A program made the position numbers and the translations under genes. 64,000 nucleotides of DNA, taken from Diphasiastrum complanatum (Eukaryota; Streptophyta; Lycopodiopsida; Lycopodiales; Lycopodiaceae). The notes beneath the pieces are model-generated. The model saw nothing but the letters and a program-made list of their open reading frames with translations, made no database searches and was not told the DNA's origin. Of the stretch, positions 24,401 to 37,800 are shown piece by piece. Every line of letters begins with the position of its first letter. Within the stretch, counting starts at the first letter, position 1. The stretch spans positions 17,786 through 81,785 of the forward strand of contig MU832213.1 in the NCBI GenBank assembly GCA_029204225.1. The letters are read 5' to 3'.

Positions 24401-27400
24401 ATCCATCATAGGATACACCAAAAACGGATGGAGAATCGGATGACCCATCGGAATTGGCGGCAAATGTAATCCCAAATTACACACCAAGCGCGCAAGTGAG
24501 GAATAGAAGAAATGCACTGGAACAAGGAACAAGATCCGCAACATCAGTAGCAAGCATCGAAGCAATATCCACGTGTAGCTGGGAATGAGTATCAAAGCAC
24601 ATATGAGCAACACTGAAGTATATGGCAGCAACATCTCCAAAAACTATCCAAGAGAGGAGAAGGAACTCTCTCAAGGTACCCTAATGGTCTCAGAACACGA
24701 GAACAAAGTGGCAACTCAGCATTGGAGACCAAGCGATATGGAGCAACCCGAAATGACGGGGAACTTGATGATCACCCGGACAAACAATAGCTGGAACGGA
24801 GGCAATAGCCCAAGCCATCAGGATATGCCAAGCCTGACAATGAGCAACAATCCAAGGAACAAATAGAGAGCCACATGCATAATCATAGAGATATTCGCAC
24901 CATAGGCGATTAGTAATATGGAAAAACAAGCACCAATCAACAGGTTCAAATGAAAACCAAGCTATACGTAACAACCAGGAATTTCATATATCCATAGCTG
25001 AAAATGAAGCAGTAGTATGAGCAATAGGTCCAAGTGAAATCCAAGCAATACGTAATAACTAGGAATGCCAAATATCAAGAGGTAAAAAGGAATCAGTCGC
25101 ATGAAAAACCTCTAATGCATAAAAAGCCCAAAAGTGTATACCATCGGCATGGACTGCAATAAACCTATATGTAGAAACACAAGGAGACTGAAGGATGCCC
25201 GTATACTCATCTAGAAAGATCCCAACATATAAATACCCTAGATAAGTAATAGTGACCATCTGGCAAATATCCTCGGATGGAAAATGTGTAACGGTAAGGG
25301 CCTAAGGCGCATGAATCATGTAAGGAACTGTAGAAATATCATGAGGCAGATCACAAACCTCAAGCAGAAATCCATGGAGTAAAGCAAAAGGAGATACAAC
25401 CTGATCACCAGTAGCGAGGGAACCATCAAACGTGGACCCGTGAAGAACCCCATAGAAATCAACAGGAACATCGGCCATGACGGACTCAAGAGATGCAAAT
25501 ATAGAGACCAATGGAGAAGATACTACACCAACCACCGAACCAGGAGGGCTATCTGAGGCACAAGGCACGCAACAACAACCTGTAAATCCGGAGCAACATC
25601 AACTTGAGGAAGAGGACCCACAGATGGTGAAAGTGAAGCAGCAACCGATGTACTCTGAATGGAAAGAAGAGCTGCATCGTGAGCCTTTGGCAGGCTACGC
25701 ATAAACTGCTTCCCGGTAACCAACTGATAGTCACCCTAGGAATTAATACCAACAAGTGAATGATGCTGACCAGCATGAGTAAAGGAAAGTGTCTGCTGAG
25801 AGAGATCCACGACATCAGTACCAAGTGAAGAGAACCAGTCTACACCAAAAATAATGTCATAGCGCTCCAGAGGAATGATGTAGAAATCTGCCTGACCAAA
25901 AAAATCAGCAATGCGATAATCCAAGCCATGAAACATCTGAGAACTGGGAAAAGAATGGGAACGAGCAACCTCAACACTGAGAGGTTGGGAAGCAGGAACA
26001 GGTGTAGCACGAATCCTGGTGGAAATGTAACTGCTAATAAATGAATGTGTATTGCCTATATCCACTAAAGAAATATACTCTCGCCCCGCATCTAAAATAA
26101 TATGATCCACAAATGGAACAACATACGTAGGCATATTAACATAAGCATCAATTCATAAGTTCTGGCCTAAATATGCATCTAGAAGAACCCCATACTCATC
26201 TAGATGGGTATCAACAAAATAAGCTAGTGAGTATACAATAGGACCATCATCAAATGTATAACCATATGCCATATTAAATAAGGAGCATAGGCGACAACAT
26301 CTATAGCGTGGCGCTGAGGAACATGAGTAGCATCAAAGTACTCAACAACAATATCAAAGCATGCAACATCGACAATAGTAGCAAGGCATACTATATCAGT
26401 ATCAAAGCATGGAACAATATCATAGCATGCAACAACATCGGTAGCACCATCAAAGCATGCAACGACAATAGTATCATAGCATGCTATATTAGTATCAAAG
26501 GACCATATCACCTGCAACCTTTATATGTGAATCAGCATCAGTAGGAACCTGTATATGTGACTCTGACTACAATGACGAGCTCAGGTAGAGCAATAACTAT
26601 CTCAAGTGAATCAGGCAACTTGCTCACACTATGATATAGAATCATCCTCATGTGTATCGCTAGAAATGTGTGAATCAACCTCTTGTGAATTGCTAGAAAT
26701 GTGTGACTCTATCTCTATTTGTCCTGCACAAGAAAATGGAACCTCGCATATGGAAGAATGCTCATGAGAGGAATAAGGAGTAAAACTCTCAAGAACTACA
26801 ATACCACTCGTAAGAGCGACAGGAGGAACAATTACAGAATTATCATCGGAAAATATAAGAACGTGAAGTACTGGTAGAAAGTCATGCCACTCAGAGATAG
26901 GCGGATGAGAATGGACATAGTCCAAACAAACCACTTCGACCTAGCAGAACCCTTTAAGAGAAAGATTGCATCAAGAATCTTATTAGGACCTGGACAAGTT
27001 GGCTGAGAAGTATCAAAGTAATACTGAAGATGTGTGAGCCATTTGTCGAACATATGTTCAGATCATAGATGCACAAAAACGCGTTTCTGGGCATCCTAAG
27101 CGGTTTTAAGGCTTTCTTTGGCCAGTAACATTTATTGCATATCTTGCATGAAATCAACTGCAGCTTGCACCTTAAGCCCTTTGAGTCTGACGGTAGTTGT
27201 CTAGTAGTTATCTTAGAGAGTTCTCATGGATGACGTGAAATTTTGGAGTCATCGAAAATAAATACTGTAAATCAGGCTCTGATGCTACCTGTTCATATCA
27301 CTTCTAATGAGAAGATTGTCTGGTTCAAAACAAATGTGCTCATTGCTCCTTCGGGCCTCCCTCAATGCTCGTTTCTTTTCACGGTATTCAAATCCTAAAT

Positions 27401-30400
27401 TCAATTATCACCATTAGTTATCACCAAACTATTCCGTAGAAACAGTGCAATGTATCTGTATGCAGTGCATGCTCTCTCCATTATGTAGATATATCATGGA
27501 TATTGTTTATAAAAGCCTCAAGGTCAAATGTGTTTTCATCATAATATCTTGAAACAATTTGTATTGAGGATGATCAGTATACTTAGGAATTCTGGTACTT
27601 TTCTGTTTACTGATGCCATGGACACACTTCAGGTCGGAAATGTTGGTGGGAAGGAGTTTTCTGAATCACTTGCTCCTGATGTGCAAAAGTTGCTTGTAAG
27701 GCATTGAAGCTTGCTTATATTTACATTCTTGAAGATTGGTATATTCAATATTTTTGCTCATAGGATTTTCACTTTTGCTAGCTTAATCTGATAGTAAGCG
27801 CTTGTGTACCCTTGCACTATATATCACTTTTTATTGTTTAGCTGAGTCTATAGGGTCCTTAGTTCTCATATTTTGGGTTTCCAGATTTCCAGCTCTTGTA
27901 GACCACTGGTTCGGAAAAAGGCTGCACTTTGTCTACTTCGGTTGTATCGCAAAAATGCGGATGTTGTCAACGTTGAAGGCTGGTAGGTGGCAGTTTATGA
28001 AATTGTATAGTAAAGGTTGGAAATTTGTTGTTTTCCCCTAACCAGCCCTTGCCGTATATTTACTTCTATCTATATTTGTCATTTGTTGGAATCATCATAT
28101 ATTCCACAACTCTGAGTTTCCTCTTTTCTTCTGTGGTGCTCAGGTCTGATCGCATGGCTCAATTACTGGATGAGCGGGACATAGGAGTTCTTACTGCTGT
28201 GATGAGCTTACTTGTTTCACTAGTAGCCAATAATCCCGATGGTTACTGGAACTGTGTATCTAAATGTGTGAAGATTATAGAGCGCCTCACTAGGAGTCAA
28301 GATATTCCTCAAGAATATACATATTACGGGATTCCATCTCCTTGGCTGCAGGTTGATACTCTAATCAGTTTATACTCTTATTGTTTGTCTTTGGCATATG
28401 CATGCATCTCCCATGTCTTTGCTAGGTCGTTCAACTTTGAAGGTCCATTTTTCTTATGGAGCTGTTTCTGTGAAAGAAGACAGTCCCATTTAGTTTATTA
28501 TACCATAGTCTAAGTTACAAGGTTGATCAGACAATAGTAGTACACTGAAAAAGAGCATTCTTTGCACTACCTTCTGAGTGACATGGGTGCTGACTGTGAC
28601 AACTCAGAAAGGAAACTAACAAGCAATATTCCTGTTTGGTTTATCTTTGGCGAGAATAGAGTTGGGATACAAAATGTGAGGTAGACTGGACGCTGTTACA
28701 GTGGAGGAAGTTAGCAGTATGGGGCCAACATATGGCTTATGGGAGGTGAGAGTTATGAGTGACAGGTGCTGCACTTGGAGATTTTTGGCACACTTTCTTT
28801 AATAAAGGTTGTTAGCTCTCTTTTGAAGGTTGCATGTTTAAGAATGTAGCCATCCCACCCTTCCCAACCTTGTTCCTGCATTTTCGAGTCATTCTTCTGG
28901 TGACACATTGTGCCTTAGTCTCTGCTTGTGTATCTGGTGATAGATGAGATTGTTCATGGGTACCAGCCATGCTGTAGATTCAAAAAATTTGGAAATAAAG
29001 CTGATAACTTTCACATAGAAAGTTTGAAGGCACATCTGCTCCCTTCTAATGCCATCAGAGCTCTAGTATTCAGTGCTAGGTTTTGATGGCATGATTTATT
29101 ATGAGGACTTGAATACCTTTTCTCAATGCTGAGATTTCGTCCCCCAATTTTGTTGAGCTACAAAGTATTTCTGAAAGCCATCAGATTATGGTGTCAATGA
29201 GTATATCAAATTGGTCATACAATCTATTGGGTATGGTTTTCTCATTACTGGATTCCAGATTCTAGGATCTAACATGCCATCCATTCCTAAACTATATCAT
29301 TATCAAGAAAGCATGGGCTCAAGAAGTCTCTCACTCACTGCCACTTAATTTTTGGAATCCAATTTTGCAAGCATTGATGCAAAGTTGCTGCAATTACACT
29401 TACTGGGCTTAACAGTTTATTTTGATTGAGGCTGTTAACACGTAAGAGGATTGAATCCGTTTGTCATGCGTAAACTGTATTGATGGAATTGGGATTATGT
29501 GAGACACTTATTGAAAACAGATATTTGATAGGAAATCAGTCATTCATTTTTGTGAGACACTAATTGACAAAGATAATTGATAGGAAACCAGTCATTCATT
29601 CAAAATGCAGGGAAAAAGAATGGAATCAACAGTTTATAGTGGAAATCTGTGAATAGTTGAATCATTTATTAATTGAATGAGTATGTTCACTTCCCATGAG
29701 AAAATGATTTATTAAACTTAAAATAGAGCTGGCTCCTAGGGCACATCAATCACAATATCCAACTAGGGAGGGGAGGATGACATTATAAAAACTCCACAAA
29801 CATGAATGAACCAAATATCTGCAATTCTCCATGCATAGTTGCACAGCGTTCCAAAAATTTCTGGACAACATCGTTGAACACTTGAGGAGATTTTCAGTGT
29901 TCCGTTCTGGAATGCTGTATGCTTTATGGATTTTTTTATTGATTTGATAGGATAGCTGAAAAAACTAATGTTTTTAGGAAAGTTTAGCTTAAAACAAATC
30001 TTGGATGATAGGTTTGTAAGTACTATTACTCTATAAGTCTCCTTGGTTGTTCCTTTGGAAAGATCTCTTTGCACTGAGTGTTGACCTGAAGACAAGGGGT
30101 GCTTTTATGCCTGAAATGGCTACTGGTAGACTTTTTTCTTCGAGTACTGCAACCTTGGACTTGTTTGCTGCAATCTATTTGGAACTCAAGAATCACAAGA
30201 AGATCAATTGGGATCATGGGCTAATTAGTTGGAGCTTTATGTCTTGGAATAAAGCTCAAGGCAAGAATGAGCTACTTGCACATGAAAGAGTGTTGAGAGT
30301 TTTAATACTTGAGCAATCGTGAAAATGTGAGCTAGTGAGAAATCATGGAGAACCCAAACTGGGCTTTCTATTGGCCATCTCAGCAATTTAAAGCTTTCTG

Positions 30401-33400
30401 AAAAAGGGAAAATTTTACTTAAAAGAATGCAACAAATACAAAAACATTTTCATTTGAAGGAGTTTAAGTGACTCAACTATCTGCCAGTAATTTCTGGTTT
30501 TTGGACAAAAAAGCATTGCAGACAATGTTTCATGTTCCGGAATGCTTGTATGTGGGAACGCGTGACTTATTGTGGTTCTACACACTGAATTACTTGCATG
30601 ATCAAGAAACTTCAAGTATAACTTAGCATGGCAAAGATCCAAAGCTAAATGCACTTGGATGCTGATATGTCGATTGGGTTGGTAACTTGGATGATAGGAG
30701 ATCTATGTCGGGTTTATGCCTTTTTTCTTGGAGATAGAACTTATAATGTGTATAGCAGAACTTGGTCATTACCAAACTAATGAAGTAGAGTATATGGGAT
30801 TAGCAGACTACCAAAGATCTTCATGGCTTGACTCTTATAGATTGGTTTCATTCGAGGCACACCTACTTCTCTATATGCAGACAAGCAGATATGAATGTTG
30901 TGAAGTTTGGCAGTGTACTTGGTAGTGCGTGAGAAAATGTTCAGCTGTGGTTTCACGTGGTATAGGATAGTTTGCTGGAACTGAAAGTAAATGCCACTAG
31001 GCTGACAACGAGATGCTATGAAAGAGCATATTCCTTCACATGTTGTGATACTTGTATTTTGGGGCACCTTGTGATAGGGCAAAATTTTTGCAATTGTTGT
31101 CCTTTTGCAAAAAAAACAATCAGAGTCTCTGCCACTCTCTGAAAAAGTTGAAACTTAGCTGTATTTCAAGTTCAATAGAACTTTTTAACTACGTTCATCT
31201 GGACTTGGGCAGGTGAAGACAATGCGAGTGTTGCAGTACTTCCCCTCCATTGAAGATCCTAACATTCGAAAGTCTCTCTTTGAGGTGAGACGCTGCTAGT
31301 ACTCCTATACAGCAATGGCTTCTTGTTTTTAGGACCTAATTTATTTGTCTAATGTGTCTTGGATGCTAATTGCCTTACAGGTTCTTCAGCGCATCTTAAT
31401 GGGCACTGATGTTGTGAAGAATGTGAATAAGAACAATGCTTCACATGCTGTTCTTTTCGAAGCACTTTCATTGGTAAGTTATATTTTAGCTGCAAATCAC
31501 ATGAAAATTTTTCTTATAGACCACGTTGTTTCCCTTTCTCTAGTAATATTTACATTCTACTTGTATTTTGCAATGCATCAGTCTCTGAAGGGAATACCTT
31601 AATTGGCTGCTATTATCATGCTCAATCTGCAACCAAAAACCATAGGTTTATTTTCTTATCATAGGTTGGCTTCCCCAGATGTGCTGGTTTTTAAGTAGAT
31701 TACTAGAGATTTTGCTATAGAAAGCCAAAATTGGGCAGCGTATGATCTTTACCATTGATGGATGAATTCAGTTCATTTGCAGCTTAATGAGGAAGCAGGA
31801 TCTGGTTCTGCTTTTTATATGTAAGCCTCTGTGATTGTTGACTTTGCATCACTCTTGGAAGTCATAGAAGTTGATCATGTGGTTGGACAGGCAGAATACT
31901 TTATATGTTTTTGCCAACTTCGCCAGCAGGCCTTGGTCCATCTTGTGAAGTGTTCATGACAATGTTCGTGCCCAGAAGGTTACAAAAACTTGTGCTCAAA
32001 AGTGGTCATAAAAAAATCAGTTAGAAGAAATGAACGAGTATCGAAACCATAATGCTCACGTTTGTGATGGGTATCATGTATACTTATATAGAGTGAGGAC
32101 TTTTGGGAAGCAATGGAAAAAACTGGGATTGATTTTGCTTTCTGGATAAGTGTGATGGTAGTAATACATTGACAGGCCCTGATGGTTCATGCTTTGTGGT
32201 TTCGGTCCCATACTGTACACGATTTCCAATAGGCAATGATGGTGTTTAACAAGGTCTAAACCTTTCAGAAGGTTGATTCGAACATAGTGGGTTCCACTAA
32301 CTTTGCTACAGGTGAGGTAGTGTGTTACCTGCTCTGTTGGGAAGAATGGGTGAGTGCAAAAGCGGCGAGAAGCGTCAGATTGTTTCTTCACCTGTCATGC
32401 TGGAGGAAAGGTTAAAGTTTTGAACATAGATGTCTGTAGGTTTGTAAGTTTTTCACGTGTAAGAACTTGCTGCTGCGTTAATCACGAGCTGGTTGTAGCC
32501 ACTCTGGTTAGACAATAAAATTTTGGTCGACTCTTTGTAAGGTGTGCCTTATCAGTAAAATATCTTGTTTTTGATATGTTTCAAGCTGAGAAAAGGAAGG
32601 TGAAAGTTGACAAGCTCTAAGGTACATGTCATGGCTTGAAGATTTTCATGTATCCAGACTGTGTAATAAATACAAGTTAATTGACCACTTACAATATAAG
32701 CTGGACATTTTCATTTTGTTATAAACTTAACTGGGGCTTGAGCCATCAATTTCTCTTGAAAGACAGAGCTTCTACATAGCTAGGCATGTGTTTTGAGGTT
32801 TTATGTACATAGTTGAACCTTGGCAACACATTTATATTATTGGCCTCTACATAATTTCTTAATTACGATGTCACTCTGTGACTTTGGCAGCCTTTGAAGA
32901 AACTGGCATGAGTACATCGGAGAAGATTTTCTCTGCAGAAGGAAATCTTGTTGTTTGTTAAGCAAGAAGGGCTGTATAGATTATGTAATCTCATTACCAT
33001 AAAAAGCTTTTAAATATGCTACATACTTTATAGTCTCTGACTTGTTGTCATGCGTCTTGGAGATTCATTGCTTGTGATTGCATTACAGGTGATGCACCTT
33101 GATGCAGAAAAGGATATGATGTCACAGTGTGTTGCTTTGTTAGGCAAATTCATTGCTGTGCGAGAGCCCAACATCAGATACCTTGGCTTGGTATTGTGCA
33201 ACAATTTTAAGATCTTGGAAGTTTATGGTCTTTGTCGTAAGCCACTGGTTTTCTGAAAAAAGCTCTTATCTGTCCTCTCAGGAGAACATGACCCGAATGC
33301 TTTTAGTGGCAGATGTGCAAGAAAGCATCAAGAGACATCAGGCACAAATTATCACTTCTCTTAAAGATCCAGATATAAGGTATGTTCACTGCAGTCTTAT

Positions 33401-34771
33401 TGAAAATTCTGACTTTTAATCGGTTGATACTCTCAAGGTAGTGTACTAACTATGTGGTTTGAGGGGTTTCACATGAATTCCAGATCTAAATTGAGCTCCT
33501 ACTAGTAGCTCTATAATGGAAAGTCTTGTATCATTTCTTCAAAAAGCAACTACCTTGGGCATCATTTGCTGGAAGATGGAAAGTATTTCTAGCTAAATGA
33601 TCACTTTATCATAATCATTCAATTTTTTTTCAAAAATCTATAATACTCATGTAATGTACAATTCAATTCCTTAAAGAGATATCAAAACTTGAAATTAACC
33701 TAATGTATCCAGCTCTAAGAAGTGTGTCCGATAGAAGCCAGGCTTAATGCCTAACTACCCTTGCCAAGTACGCTGAATATGCATGATAAATAGATCACCT
33801 GATATACTGATAGGTACCTACTGGGAGAGTTGAGATAGGATTGGACACTTCCAAGGTATTGCACGACAATGTAGGATCTGCCAAATGTGTACTCTTGGTG
33901 AGGTAGAGACATAGGAGTTCTTCATATTCTAATGTCCAATTTATTATGACATCAAGGGGGCCAATACCACCATCTTTTAGGAGCTTTATGCTGAGACAAG
34001 AACTCCTTTTTGATAGGTAGCCATTGGAGATTGTTTCATCCTACACTTACTTGGGCATATACATGTCCTAGATTGAGTATGAGACAAGCACCTTCTACTA
34101 GGCTTGGGAAGGGTTTTGCTTCCCTTACCTAGCTGGACATATTATGTTTTCATCTGTCTATTCAAGATGCCTCGAGTAAGTGTCATTGGCTTTTTGACAT
34201 AACTATTTCCCATACAACCTTATATACCATAGCAGCATGGTGCACTAGTATTACCTCATCTGCTTGGGACAATATCTCGCGACTACATATCACTATGGTT
34301 TCATGTATAACACGGGCTAAGCCCTCAATTCCACACTAGATCATCCTTCCAGAGATCATTATGGAGACCTAGACTCCCAGCCCCAGATTACCTTCTGTTT
34401 TCCCAAGGAGACACTCTAAGGCAATGAGACCAAGAAGCCTTCAGATCACCAATCAGTATCACCAGCAGTGTTGGGACTATCTATCCTTTCTTACTTCAGC
34501 AAAGCTCCAACTCCACTATGACATGATAATTGATATTTCGCTCCATTTACGGCATGCTATATTTAATCATTGTATCATGCATTAGCAGCACTATTTCAAT
34601 CTATGCAAAAATATCATTTGGATGACCAAAGAGTAGCTCTTTGATTGATTCAGTCTAGTTTATTTTAATTTTGATCTTCGAGACATATTTATGCTCCTAT
34701 ACAAACTATTAGACTTGAGATGTTATTTTGTCTTATATGCCTTTTCGCATTCAAAAACATTAATAAAGTGT

Positions 34772-34825
<54 letters not shown>

Positions 34826-37800
34826 GGCTGCCTGAGGCAGCTGCGCTGCCTTAGGTAGGGCCTCATGTAGATGTGATGCTTGAGGCAGCAGCGCTGCCTC
34901 AGGTAGGGCCTATAACAACTGAGTTAACAATACTACATTGCCAGGCAGAGGCAGAACCTCCCTCACCTTCTGCCCATCTGTTTTCTACTACGATTTATAC
35001 TTCTTCCAAGGCATTCGAAGACTTCTTGGTATATTAAGTGAAAGTACTAAGAATAGAGATGACATCATTGAAGGATGAGATCAGGCTACTTTGGGAAGAA
35101 AACGGACAGATGAAACAAGATTTCGCAGCTAACCTGACGTAGCTGAGGGAGATCACCTGCGTGAATGTCCTATAAATAATGGTCAACTATCTCCTAAATA
35201 ACCACTTACATGTTCCCAAGACTTACTGATTATATTTTTCACCTTGCATATGTTTTATGTGGGTGAAATTCTGATTCTAAAAAGGCCTAAAAAATGCCTT
35301 CTCTGTCTGAATGCTGTCAAACAAGAGTCTTGTGATGGAAAATCGATAACAACTCTTAAAGAATCTCTCTAAGAACTATGCCTCTCCAAAAGGGGGTGAA
35401 GTTAGAAGACCCAAGGTGGTTCCAAAGAAATCGTCTTTTGTCTCTACAGGTGTCTTGTTGCTGGTAAAACCTGTATCTTGTCATTCAAAGCCTTGCTAAT
35501 CTTCAAGCCTCTCAGTAGGTATTGGAAAGCCATCTTGTTAGATATTGAAAAATCATCTACATCATAAGTGCTAATATATCAACTGTACGGTTGTTGCCTA
35601 GGAACTAGTCTGTTCTTGGTGGTGCCTTAGCCAATTTAATTTCTAATATTATGATCTGATGCAAAGCATGTTCTCCTACTCCAATCTTGGTGTTGTAGAT
35701 ATCTGCATCTTGCAAGCAGTAAACTGTTGTTTATACTCAGCTGAATGCTTTGATTTCGTATTGTTTCCCTCCCTAGTATGCTGTAAATAACTGCACTTAT
35801 CTTGTCAAGGTAAATGCACAGCTTTCTGTATGGGGGTCTTGTTGAGAAGAGTGCAATTCGCTTTACTCTGTAGTCTGACTGGTCAACCAGTTGAACTTGT
35901 TGCTTGTCATAGCTCGTAATCCGCATGTATGGTAATCAGTAGATTGCATTATCTATGTGCTCGAAGTATGCAGGTAGCATACTAATGACTGCAAAGGGTT
36001 ATGAGGCAGTGATCAGAGGGCAACAAAAAATTGGCATAAATGTAAAGGATCAAAGAATGTTGCCTAAACAACAACAAACTTCCCAAAGGGTAGCAATTCT
36101 TAGAGAGGCAGCCATAGAGCTATTTAGCCCAGTTAGGTGCCATGGGCTGAGTGGTCCAAGTTTCAAGGTTGCACTCCACGTTAGATTTTGGATTGCATGC
36201 CTTGTTTGTTATGCTGGTTATTATCCTAGACTTGACATTGCGATATATTAATGTGCTGAAAGTAGTCACATGCTTTCTGCTGCTATATGAGTTTTTCCTC
36301 ATGATAGGTATTTCATATTTGGGGATGCAGCATAAGGAGACGATCTTTGGATTTGCTTTATGGAATGTGTGATGTAACCAATGCGAAGGATATTGTCGAG
36401 GAGCTTTTACAGGTAATTACTTGGTAAATTTTAAATATGGTTTTCATAGATGCTAAACATGAATGAATTTGCTTCATAAGAAGTAGCAGAGATGAATACT
36501 TAGTCACAACTATTTTACAGCTCTATGTGGCTACCCATCAATTTTGTGTTCAATCACGTCAATTCATCTAGTGGAGTTTAAGTTGATGGGTGCTCTTTTG
36601 CAGTATCTAACTACTGCGGATTTTGCTATTCGGGAAGAACTTGCTCTGAAAGCTGCCATTCTTGCTGAGAAATTTGCTCCGGATCTTTCTTGGTATGTTT
36701 TGTTTCAGGATTGGACAAAGCCATTTTAAATACTGTTCAGAGGATTTTCTGGTATTTATCTACAAATTTTTTTAAGATCTCTAAAAAATAATACTATAAA
36801 GCCTCTCCTCAGTGTTGTGAGTTTTTGCATCTGCTAATGATGAACTATGCTAGTTGAAACCACTAGAGAGTTTGTTCAGAGAAGTTTTGCGGTTGCTAAT
36901 TATCAGTCTCACCGATTGTCCAATCTCTCTAACTATTGGTTTTTTCACAGGTATGTGGATGTCATTTTACAACTGATTGAAAAAGCTGGAGATTTTGTGA
37001 GTGATGATATATGGTACAGAGTTGTCCAATTTGTCACCAATAATGAAGACTTGCAGGTAGTTTTTTTATGGGTTCAGGCTGATATTGGAGTTGTAGGTTT
37101 GTTAATTTAGATGACTCATGATAAATGATTCTTGGTCTGTCATATGCACCAAGCTTTAGAGATCTAATTGATCTATTGTTTAACTTCCTAGTCCCTGATA
37201 GTTTTAGGCTAGCTGGTTCTAGGGACTGGCGCTATATAAAACTCACCTCTGAGTTGCTATTCAACAGGCCTATGCTGCAGCTACAGCACGAGATTATCTC
37301 GATAAGCCTGCAGTGCATGAGACCATGGTCAAGGTAAGTCTGATGCTCTCTTCTTAGATTGCTTCTCTGTAAGTTGAAAGAGGATAATTTCAGCACTCAA
37401 AAACTTGGTAGTATCCCTGTCCTAAACCAAGTCCATTAGACATATGAAATTCTCATTTTGTAGTTGCAAGCATTGAGGATATTCTAACATTCTTTTTTCC
37501 ACCCAAGGATCTGAGAGTTTCTGGACATGTTTTGGATGTGGCTCTTTACAAACCATTGTTTTCTTACCAAAACCCATTTTTATTTTTCCACATAATGCGG
37601 CGTCCTTCTAATTTGAAAAGACACCATTACCATTGAACATTCCCAGTGATGAGGGTTGTGAAGCTTGCATGTCTGTCATGAAAAAACTCATAAATCTAAA
37701 AACTTTAACATATTATGCTCCTCCCTGTACACCCAACAATCTCAAACTTGCTTGTCTAGCTGTGGTTTGATTTCACACCTTTCACATATTATGCTCCTCC

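Larger units (their letters stand above)
23000..27290 (-). mobile_element. Chromovirus-type Ty3/gypsy element in adaptin intron 3
   Basis: Minus-strand order: primer-binding-site-like sequence (27276-27289), gag (26629-27157), aspartic protease (25736-26134), a 2-kb region without recognisable RT or integrase (23.7-25.7 kb), a chromodomain-like integrase tail (about 23500-23680) and an LTR-like segment (23.0-23.48 kb). Gag, protease and chromodomain identify a gypsy chromovirus; the polymerase core is gone or unrecognisable. It accounts for most of the 7.0-kb intron 3 of the adaptin gene. Confidence 0.7.

Noticed and set aside
24585-24866. 93-aa plus-strand frame
   Set aside because: Antisense to the repetitive gypsy interior; no domain and no splice context.
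23815-25260. Cluster of hydrophobic minus-strand frames that could look like a family of membrane proteins
   Set aside because: They overlap in several frames, share the repeat periodicity of the DNA, and lie inside a gypsy element; the hydrophobicity follows base composition of the repeat.
35955-36251. 98-aa plus-strand frame in intron 10
   Set aside because: No family motif, lies between well-defined adaptin exons 10 and 11; chance frame.
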